A stretch of DNA of 29,822 bases from Alistipes sp. CAG:268 (GTDB taxonomy: Bacteria > Bacteroidota > Bacteroidia > Bacteroidales > Rikenellaceae): assembly GCA_000434235.1 (NCBI GenBank), contig FR891992.1, positions 1,323 to 31,144 of the forward strand, written 5' to 3'. Positions 23,297-29,822 of this stretch are shown here, piece by piece (position 1 is the first letter of the stretch; each line of letters starts with the position of its first letter). The position numbers were made by a program, and so were the translations under genes. The notes below the pieces were generated by a model. The model made no database searches. It was not told where the DNA came from and worked only from the letters and a program-made list of their open reading frames with translations.

Positions 23297-24493
23297 ATGA
23301 AGCGCACACTGACATTTCTGCTTTTTCCGGTTCTGTTCTCCCTGAGGAGCGTTGCCGCCGTTCCGGAGGAAGCGATTCCCTTCATCTTCGACAGGCATCT
23401 GTACCTGCAGACTACCCTGAACGACACCATCCCCGTTACCGTTGTTTACGACTCCGGAGCCGATTTTCTCTATCTTGACAAGGACTTCCTGAAGCTCAAC
23501 AATCTTCAAGACGCTTTCGGAAGAAGGGGCAAGGCAAAAATGGGAGGGGCGGGAAACAGCGGACCCCAACTCACGGAGATCTTTATCGACCCGGTCAAAA
23601 TCCATTGCGGAGCGCTGGAATATCAAAACAGGATTACCCCCATAATCGCTTTACGTGATATTCTGGGGAGGCATACGGACGGCTTGTTAGGCAATACGCA
23701 CCTGTTAAGATCCCCTCTGGAGATCAATTTCAGCGAGGGCTACATGCTTCCGCTCAAAGTGCCCGTTCCGACCGAAAGGCTTGCCGATTACGCGAAACTC
23801 GAAGCCCGATTCGAGAACAACCGCATCGATATCAGGGCGAAACTGCAGATTGACGATAAAAATACGCTGGAGGGTTGGTTCAGAATGGATCTGGGATGCG
23901 GCTCCACAATTATTCTTACGCATGAAACGGCATCGACCCTCCATTTGACGGATGTCCCCAAAGCCTGTTTCCACACACAGGCCGGAGGAATCGGGGGCGG
24001 CTCGGACGAAGTTACGATACGGGCGGCACAATTCTGCATGGCCGATACGCTCAGGAACCTCGTGATAAGCTATTCGCTCAATGAAAAGGGAGCCCTGTCG
24101 TCCGACAAACCCTACCTCGGTTTGATTGGCAACGAGATATGGTCGCTATATGATATTGTCCTGGATCCGGCAAACGCTTCGGTATGGGTGAAGCGGAATG
24201 CGGACAAAGGGACCTACATGCAATCGTCCGTAACACACATGGCAGCTTTTGACCGTACAGACATCTGCGACGGCTGGGTTGTCAATGGACTCTACAGAGA
24301 CGGCATAGCCGAAAAGGCGGGCATCGAAATCGGGGATATCATCATCGCCATAAACGGCCGTCCGGTGAAAGATATACCTTGGGAAGAGCAGCGGAAAGGG
24401 CTGAACCTTCAGGGAGAAACCATATATACCGTAAAAAAAGCCGATGGCAGAACAGTCACCTGTACATTGTTCATCGACCAACCGATAATCTAA
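23297..24493 (+). CDS. Secreted retropepsin-like aspartyl protease with C-terminal PDZ domain
   Basis: A 398-aa protein with a signal peptide (M-K-R-T-L-T-F-L-L-F-P-V, then L-F-S-L-R-S-V-A-A). It has two aspartyl-protease-like lobes: V-V-Y-D52-S-G-A-D-F in the first and R-M-D198-L-G-C-G-S-T in the second. A PDZ-like end has A-G-I-E-I-G-D-I-I-I-A-I-N-G-R-P-V. The second motif is D-L-G rather than D-T/S-G, so catalysis is uncertain. The segment is visibly more A+T-rich: by hand, 29 of 60 bases at 23581-23640 are G/C against 42 of 60 at 22501-22560 in rarA, a hint of separate origin. The ATG is chosen at 23297 because the upstream part of the frame antisenses nothing but reads as low-complexity R/S/P. 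The YfcE-type gene follows after 11 bases. Confidence 0.8.
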   Translation: MKRTLTFLLFPVLFSLRSVAAVPEEAIPFIFDRHLYLQTTLNDTIPVTVVYDSGADFLYLDKDFLKLNNLQDAFGRRGKAKMGGAGNSGPQLTEIFIDPVKIHCGALEYQNRITPIIALRDILGRHTDGLLGNTHLLRSPLEINFSEGYMLPLKVPVPTERLADYAKLEARFENNRIDIRAKLQIDDKNTLEGWFRMDLGCGSTIILTHETASTLHLTDVPKACFHTQAGGIGGGSDEVTIRAAQFCMADTLRNLVISYSLNEKGALSSDKPYLGLIGNEIWSLYDIVLDPANASVWVKRNADKGTYMQSSVTHMAAFDRTDICDGWVVNGLYRDGIAEKAGIEIGDIIIAINGRPVKDIPWEEQRKGLNLQGETIYTVKKADGRTVTCTLFIDQPII

Positions 24494-24504
24494 CCGAGAC
24501 CACA

Positions 24505-24999
24505 TTGAAAAAAATAGGCATCATTTCCGACACGCACGGCTGCTTCGACCAAACGCTGCGCGACTTTCTGAGCGAGGTCGATGAGATCTGGCATGCGGGA
24601 GACATCGGGTCGCTCGAGCTGGCCGACCGCATCGCCGCCTTCAAGCCCCTGCGCGCCGTCTCGGGCAACATCGACGGCGGCATGACCCGCCGCGTCTACC
24701 CCGACTTCCTCGCCTTCCGCTGCGAGGAGGTGCAGGTGCTGATGACCCACATCGGCGGCTATCCCCGCCACTACGATCCGCGGGCGCTCCGCCGCATCCA
24801 GCAACTGCATCCCAAACTCTTCATCGCCGGCCATTCGCACATCCTCAAGGTGCTCTACGACGGGGTCTACGACCTGCTCCACGTCAATCCGGGCGCCGCC
24901 GGCGAATTCGGGTTCCACCGCGTGCGGACAGCCGTCCGCCTCTCAATCGACGGCGACCGCATGTTCGACATGGAGGTGGGCGAGTGGCCGCGCGGCTGA
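24505..24999 (+). CDS. YfcE/MJ0936-type metallophosphoesterase
   Basis: A 164-aa calcineurin-like phosphodiesterase. The metal-site residues are D9-x-H11 (S-D-T-H-G), D33 (A-G-D-I-G), N55 (S-G-N-I-D), H82 (M-T-H-I-G-G) and H110-S-H112 (G-H-S-H), as in YfcE. The start is TTG at 24505 (product M-K-K-I-G-I-I-S-D-T-H-G); no ATG or GTG is better placed, and extending upstream overruns the previous gene. The in vivo substrate is unknown. It lies 11 bases after the aspartyl-protease gene but has the normal high GC of the chromosome, so linkage may be recent. Confidence 0.9.
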   Translation: MKKIGIISDTHGCFDQTLRDFLSEVDEIWHAGDIGSLELADRIAAFKPLRAVSGNIDGGMTRRVYPDFLAFRCEEVQVLMTHIGGYPRHYDPRALRRIQQLHPKLFIAGHSHILKVLYDGVYDLLHVNPGAAGEFGFHRVRTAVRLSIDGDRMFDMEVGEWPRG

Positions 25000-25355
25000 C
25001 CTGCAGGCTCTCCGGCGGGTATTTCCGCCCCGAAAAAATGACGACGCGAACGGGCGCAAGAATCCTCCGGCAGGGCCCGGCACAAGGCAGGATTCCGTCC
25101 CGGGATGTCGTCTTCGGACCGTACGGCCAAAGAGCAGCATACATGCACATTTCGGGCCAAACCTCCGCATACGGGACGAAAAACGACTGATCGACAACCG
25201 AATAGGACACCGCCGGAAGCCGGATTCTTCCGGTTATCCGGATCGTTATGCACGCCTGTCGGGACGGAGAACGACCGAAACGGCCGCCTCTTCCGCCCGC
25301 ATACTATCCCCAGGGGCACGGACGTTCGTCTGGCGAATCATAAAGACGAAGCACC
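25000..25355. other. Stretch with no convincing gene
   Basis: Two overlapping rightward frames (68 and 86 codons) have no family features and an Arg/Pro/Thr-rich make-up, and the leftward ones look like antisense noise. No TAnnTTTG promoter is visible. A small hairpin CCGGAAG (25213-25219) / CTTCCGG (25227-25233) lacks a T run. It may be the 5' region of the Clp gene or decayed sequence. Confidence 0.6.
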
Positions 25356-27678
25356 ATGCAACTGAAAATTTCGAAAACGCTGGAGGGGCTCATCGCCCGT
25401 TCGGCCTTCAACACGACGAAGGCGGGAATCACCCACTCGCTCAAGGATTTTCTCGCGCTGGAACTGCTCCGCGAGGAGGGTTCGCTCGCCTTTCAGCTCC
25501 TGTCGGCCCGGCTCCGGGACTGGGAGCTCCACCAGGTACGGCTGCGCATCGAGCACGAAATACACACCGTCAAGCGCCAGGAGAGCCGGAATGCCTCCGA
25601 CGCATTCTACCGCGGGTTTGCCGAGGAGCTGCGCGCCACCTCCGACGCCGTGCGGAGCGTCACCACGGGGCACGCCCTGCTCTCGATTGCGGGCGACCGC
25701 ACGACGGCGACGGCCCACGTGCTGGAGATGTACGGCATCACCCCGCAGATCATCGCCGAAGAGCTGCAGCGCTTCGCCGCAGGCGACGACTTCGGCACCG
25801 AGATAACGGTAGGCAAGCCCGGTCTCAAAACCGCGGAGCGTCCCTTCGAGGAGCCGTCGGGCCACCCGCTCGCACAGTTCGGCGCAGACCTCACGCAACT
25901 CGCACGCGACGGAAAGGTCGATCCGGTCATCGGCCGCGACCGCGAGATCGACCGCGTCATCCAGATCCTCTCGCGGCGCAAGAAGAACAATCCGATCCTG
26001 ATCGGCGAGGCGGGCGTGGGCAAGAGCGCCATCGTCGAGGGGCTCGCGCTGCGGATCGCACGGGGCGAGGTTCCCGCCACCATCGCCGGCAAGCGGATCT
26101 TTTCGCTCGACGTCTCGGCCCTGGTTGCCGGCACGAAATTCCGCGGCGAGTTCGAGGAGCGCATGCAGCAACTGCTCGACCTGCTCCGCCGCTCGCGCGA
26201 CACAATCGTCTTCATCGACGAGATCCACACGATCGTAGGGGCCGGATCGACCCAGGGAAGCCTCGATACGGCCAACATCCTCAAGCCGGCGCTCGCCCGC
26301 GGCGAACTGCAGACCATCGGCGCCACGACACTCGACGAATACCGCACCGACATCGAGAGCGACACGGCCCTCGAACGGCGGTTTCAGCGCGTGCTCGTCG
26401 AGCCCACGACACCCGAGCAGACGCTCGGCATCCTGCGGCGCATCGCCCCGGACTACGAACGCCACCACCGGGTGCGCTACAGCGACGAGGCGCTGCGCGC
26501 CTGCGTGGAGCTCACCGGGCGCTACGTCACCGGGCGCTGTTTCCCGGACAAGGCGATCGACGCGCTCGACGAGGCGGGCTCGCGGGCCCACCTGCAGCGG
26601 AATGCGGCAACTGCGACCGTGGAGATCGGCGGAGGGCCCCGGGGAGATCGGGGAAGGGCTCGTCCGCCGCGTCGTCTCCGACATGACGGGCATCCCCGCC
26701 GAGCGGGTCTCGGAGGACGAGGCCTCGCGCCTGCGTTCGCTGCGCGACCACCTGGCCCGCCGCGTCGTGGGTCAGCAGGAGGCCGTGGAGCGCATCGCCC
26801 GCACGATCCGCCGCTCGCGGGCCGGGCTCCAGGACGAGAACCGGCCGATCGGCGTCTTCCTCTTTGTCGGGCCGACGGGCGTGGGCAAGACCCTGCTGGC
26901 CAAGGAGGTCTCGAAATGGCTCTTCGACGAACACCGCGGGCTGATCCGCATCGACATGTCGGAATACGCCGAGAAACACAACGTAGCCCGGCTGATCGGA
27001 CCGCCCCCCGGATATGTCGGCTATGGTGAGGGCGGGCAGCTCACCGAGGCGGTACGCCGCCAACCCTACGCCGTCGTGCTGCTCGATGAGATCGAGAAGG
27101 CGCACCCGGAAGTCTTCAACACGCTGCTGCAGCTCTTCGACGAGGGGCGCCTGACCGACGGATCGGGACGCACGGTCGATTTCCGCAACACGATCCTCAT
27201 CATGACCTCGAACGTCGGATCGAGGGAGGTTGCGCGGAAACCCCTCCGGGTCGGCTACGCCACACCGTCGAAGGGCGCGGCCCCCGACACGGCCCCCGAC
27301 GGCGAATACCGCAGGGCGCTCGAGCGGGTCTTCGCCCCCGAGTTCCTCAACCGCATCGACGACATCGTGATCTTCCGCACGCTCGACGCGGGCGACGTGG
27401 TGCGGATCATCGACCTCGAGCTGCAGGGGCTCTTCACGCGCACCGGCCGGCTGGGCTACAAGATCAAGGTGACCGAAGGGGCCAAGCGCCGCCTCGCCTC
27501 GATGGGCTACGAAGCCCGTTACGGCGTGCGCTCACTTCGCCGGACCCTGGCCGAGCAGGTCGAGGAGCCGCTCTCGACGCTCATCCTCGACGGCAAGCTC
27601 CGCACGGGCGACACGGTCGTCGTCGAATCGGACCGCTCGCGCGGCATCCGGCTGCGGGTGGACCGCCCGGCCGCATAG
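25356..27678 (+). pseudogene. clpA: ClpA-type AAA+ unfoldase, reading frame broken by one apparent extra base
   Basis: The first frame runs from ATG 25356 with Clp_N repeats, AAA-1 with Walker [10 protein letters not shown] and Walker B V-F-I-D-E-I-H. It keeps family-like sequence to about 26636, then turns to Arg/Gly noise and stops at 27029. The second frame takes over from about 26641 (open from an ATG at 26602): G-E-I-G-E-G-L-V-R-R-V-V-S-D-M-T-G-I-P, AAA-2 with G-P-T-G-V-G-K-T and L-L-D-E-I-E-K-A-H, to 27678. Removing one C from the run GGG-CCCC-GGGG (26634-26644) joins them into a 773-aa protein, close to E. coli ClpA (758 aa) and without a ClpC-type middle domain. The ClpP loop is V-G-Y. 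It may be a sequencing or assembly error, a true frameshift or, less likely, slippage. Confidence 0.85.
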
Positions 27679-27682
27679 GCGC

Positions 27683-27719
27683 AAAGCGCACGGGAGCGTT
27701 CCGTCTTCCGTGCGCTTTT
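27683..27719 (+). terminator. Terminator after the Clp gene
   Basis: The stem AAAGCGCACGG (27683-27693) / CCGTGCGCTTT (27708-27718) is followed by a short T run and begins 5 bases after the Clp stop. Confidence 0.85.
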
Positions 27720-27753
27720 CCCTTCCGCACGACACGGCAATGTAAAAAAATCG

Positions 27754-27761
27754 TATCTTTG
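27754..27761 (+). promoter_or_regulatory. -7 element of the sulfatase gene
   Basis: TATCTTTG matches TAnnTTTG. It is 29 bases before the ATG at 27790, with an A run just upstream but no clear -33 TTTG. Confidence 0.7.
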
Positions 27762-27789
27762 GAGGGTCAATCCCAAACAGACTCGATCC

Positions 27790-29355
27790 ATGATGAAAAG
27801 AACGCCTCTTCTTTCGCTGGGTATCGCAGGACTCGGCGCCGCCGCACTCCCCACCTCCGCACGGGCACAGGCACAGGCCCCCCGCACGGAGCAGGACCGC
27901 CCGAACGTCATCGTCATCCTGGCCGACGACCTCGGCTTCGGCGACATCTCCTGCAACGGCTCGCGAACCATCGCCACGCCGAACATCGACCGCATCGCGG
28001 CCGAAGGCATCCGCTTCACCAACGCCCACACCACCTCATCGACGAGCACCCCGGCCCGCTTCGGCCTGCTTACGGGCATCTACCCGTGGCGCGTACCCGG
28101 CACGGGCATCGCCCCCGGCGACGCGGGCATGATTATCCGTCCCGGCACGCCGACCCTCGCCTCGACCCTCCGCGATGCGGGCTACACGACCGGTGCCGTA
28201 GGCAAATGGCACCTCGGACTGGGCGAAAGCGGCCGGCAGGACTGGAACGGGCACATCACCCCGGGACTCGAAGAGATCGGATTCGACTATTCGTTCATCA
28301 TGGCCGCCACGGGCGACCGCGTGCCGTGCGTCTACATCGAGAACCAGCGGGTCTACAACTACGATCCCGAGGCCCCGATCTCGGTGAGCTACAAGGAGAA
28401 CTTCCCGGGCGAACCCACCGGACGCGACAACCCCGAACTGCTCAGGCTGCACCCCAGCCACGGACACGACATGTCGATCGTGAACGGCATCTCGCGCATC
28501 GGATACATGAAGGGCGGCGGCAAGGCGCTGTGGAAGGACGAAGAGATCGCCGACGTGATCACCGGCAAAGCCGTGGAGTTCATCGAGAAGAACCGCGAGC
28601 GGCCCTTTTTCCTCTACTTCGGGACCAACGACATCCACGTGCCCCGTGTCCCGCACAAGCGGTTTGCGGGCCGCAGCGGCATGGGAGCCCGCGGCGATGC
28701 GATTCTCTCGTTCGACTGGAGCGTGGGCCGCATCGCCCGGGTGCTCGACAGCCTCGGCATCGCCGACCGCACGATCCTCATCGTCACGAGCGACAACGGG
28801 CCGGTCGTGGACGACGGCTACCGCGACCGGGCCGTCGAGCTGCTCGGCGACCACCGCCCGTGGCACATCTACCGGGGCGGCAAGTACAGCGCCTTCGAGG
28901 CCGGCACGCGCGTGCCGTTCATCGTCCGCTGGGACGACGGCGCCCGGGCCGGCACGGTCTCCGGAGCGCTCGTCAGCCAGATCGACCTCTTCGCCACGCT
29001 GGCCCGGCGTTGCGGCGCACGGATACCCGAAGCGGGCGCACCGGACAGCCGTCCGGCACTCGCCGTGTTGCGCGGCGAGACGGAGCAGGGGCGCAGCTGG
29101 GTCGTCGAGCAGAATGCGAACGGAACGCTCTCGATCCTCTCGGGCGGATGGAAATACATCGCCCCGAGCCGGGGAGCTGCCTATCTGAAGGCCACAAACA
29201 CCGAACTGGGCAACGCCCCCGAACCGCAACTCTACGACCTGCGCGAGGATGCGGGCGAACGGCACAACGTTGCGGCCGAACACCCCGACGTGGTCGAACT
29301 GCTCCGCAGCCTGCTCGACGAGGTAAAGCACGCCGGAGGCACGGCCCGCAGATAG
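27790..29355 (+). CDS. Secreted Ser-type sulfatase (S1 family)
   Basis: A 521-aa sulfate-ester hydrolase with a Sec signal peptide ending near A-R-A-Q-A-Q-A. The active-site signature is S86-T-P-A-R90, so the residue to be turned into formylglycine is serine, which in anaerobes needs a radical-SAM maturase (anSME), not seen here. Other metal and substrate residues are in A-D-D-L-G (44-48), T-P-N-I-D-R, G-K-W-H-L-G, N-D-I-H-V-P-R-V-P-H, T-S-D-N-G-P and G-G-K-Y-S-A-F-E-A-G-T-R. It probably acts in the periplasm on host glycans such as mucin or glycosaminoglycans (inference from the gut Bacteroidetes setting). No SusC/D pair is adjacent. The first two codons are both ATG, so the start could be 27793. 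Confidence 0.94.
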   Translation: MMKRTPLLSLGIAGLGAAALPTSARAQAQAPRTEQDRPNVIVILADDLGFGDISCNGSRTIATPNIDRIAAEGIRFTNAHTTSSTSTPARFGLLTGIYPWRVPGTGIAPGDAGMIIRPGTPTLASTLRDAGYTTGAVGKWHLGLGESGRQDWNGHITPGLEEIGFDYSFIMAATGDRVPCVYIENQRVYNYDPEAPISVSYKENFPGEPTGRDNPELLRLHPSHGHDMSIVNGISRIGYMKGGGKALWKDEEIADVITGKAVEFIEKNRERPFFLYFGTNDIHVPRVPHKRFAGRSGMGARGDAILSFDWSVGRIARVLDSLGIADRTILIVTSDNGPVVDDGYRDRAVELLGDHRPWHIYRGGKYSAFEAGTRVPFIVRWDDGARAGTVSGALVSQIDLFATLARRCGARIPEAGAPDSRPALAVLRGETEQGRSWVVEQNANGTLSILSGGWKYIAPSRGAAYLKATNTELGNAPEPQLYDLREDAGERHNVAAEHPDVVELLRSLLDEVKHAGGTARR

Positions 29356-29430
29356 GCCCGCGCATCCGGCCCTGCCCGGATGTCGGGCATCGGGCAATAC
29401 GGCTCGGACAGCACGCTCTCTTCGCGACAC

Positions 29431-29465
29431 AAGCGGCCACGGGCTCCGGTCCAGGCCGCTTTTTT
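29431..29465 (+). terminator. Terminator after the sulfatase gene
   Basis: The stem AAGCGGCC (29431-29438) / GGCCGCTT (29454-29461) is followed by T residues to 29465. It ends the sulfatase transcript 75 bases after the stop. Confidence 0.8.
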
Positions 29466-29498
29466 CGTGGCTGCGGCCGTTTTTCGGGGGATTTTCAC

Positions 29499-29506
29499 TA
29501 CCTTTG
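29499..29506 (+). promoter_or_regulatory. -7 element of the second MATE gene, almost no leader
   Basis: TACCTTTG matches TAnnTTTG and lies only eight bases before the ATG at 29515, so the message would start at or next to the start codon. Confidence 0.65.
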
Positions 29507-29514
29507 CGGCCATT

Positions 29515-29822
29515 ATGTACCGATTCTCGACATACAAGGAACAATACCGGTCCAACCTCCTGCTCGCCCTGCCCATCGTCCTCACACAGGTGGGGCAGAT
29601 CCTCACGCAGGTGGCCGACAACCTGATGGTCGGCCGCTACGGAGGGGACGACCCCACCCCGCTGGCCGCCGTATCGTTCGGCGGCACGGTCTTCTTCATC
29701 CTCTTCATCGCGGCGATCGGCATGGCCCTCGGCCTCACGCCGCTCGTGGGCGAACTCTTCGCACAGAAGGACCGCAGCCGCTCGGCCGCCCTGCTGCAGA
29801 ACGGCATCATCTTCTACACGAC
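29515..29822 (+). CDS. MATE family efflux transporter, 5' part only
   Basis: The first 102 codons of a second MATE transporter, cut by the window end. The product begins M-Y-R-F-S-T-Y-K-E-Q-Y-R-S-N-L-L-L-A-L-P and has the N-terminal MATE elements V-A-D-N-L-M-V-G-R-Y-G and P-L-A-A-V-S-F-G-G, followed by further hydrophobic segments. It looks more NorM-like than the MATE protein at 4847-6259, which has a different N-terminus (N-M-V-D-S-I-F-I-G). The start is fixed by the family alignment, since the next in-frame ATG falls inside the first conserved helix. The substrate is unknown. Confidence 0.85.
   Translation, partial: MYRFSTYKEQYRSNLLLALPIVLTQVGQILTQVADNLMVGRYGGDDPTPLAAVSFGGTVFFILFIAAIGMALGLTPLVGELFAQKDRSRSAALLQNGIIFYT

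Noticed and set aside
24984..25365. Small rightward frames of 68 and 86 codons
   Set aside because: No promoter, no family features and biased composition; they overlap each other and the ends of real genes.

Overview
The window looks like chromosome from a GC-rich member of the Bacteroidales, most likely Alistipes or a close relative (inference). The evidence is the repeated Bacteroidetes-type promoter core TAnnTTTG in front of many genes, families typical of this phylum (DUF2723 membrane protein, DUF1343/NamZ, fimbrillin-like lipoprotein with a FISUMP-type C-terminus, CD225+DUF2752 pair, Ser-type sulfatase), and the strong G/C preference at third codon positions. I see no tRNA, rRNA, CRISPR array, insertion sequence or prophage. 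This is mostly ordinary core chromosome with a few accessory genes.

Layout. 1-1840: a small 2[4Fe-4S] ferredoxin with its own promoter and terminator, then a class A beta-lactamase lipoprotein overlapping a hexapeptide acetyltransferase. 1842-8370: a compact leftward cluster read in the order cysS, an unknown lipoprotein, a MATE transporter, a cytidylate-kinase-like P-loop protein, prfB (release factor 2) and a NamZ-type muramidase, with several overlapping or nearly touching genes. 8590-11938: a large DUF2723 membrane protein with clear promoter and terminator. 11940-12546: a small regulatory area holding a strongly structured non-coding segment, nested inverted repeats, a 77-aa XRE regulator and a perfect 45-bp palindrome. 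12547-15209: an acyl-CoA ligase divergent from queG. 15220-18648: a leftward fimbrillin-like lipoprotein preceded by a coupled 41-aa peptide gene, then a periplasmic TPR protein with a near-ideal promoter. 18651-21085: tadA divergent from aspS. 21105-21880: DUF2752 and CD225 small membrane proteins. 21901-24999: rarA, then a visibly more A+T-rich aspartyl-protease/PDZ gene and a YfcE-type phosphoesterase. 25000-25355: no convincing gene. 25356-27719: a ClpA-type AAA+ unfoldase gene broken by one apparent extra base. 27754-29465: a Ser-type sulfatase. 29499-end: a second MATE transporter, cut by the window edge.

How they work together. Translation and tRNA functions recur (cysS, prfB, tadA, aspS, queG). 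Envelope functions include the beta-lactamase, NamZ, several lipoproteins, DUF2723 and the sulfatase. No single large accessory system is present. The points most worth following are the structured candidate RNA and operator-like repeats beside the XRE gene (11907-12140), the Clp frameshift (26634-26644), the coupled 41-aa peptide before the fimbrillin-like gene (17354-17479) and the compositionally different aspartyl protease (23297-24493).
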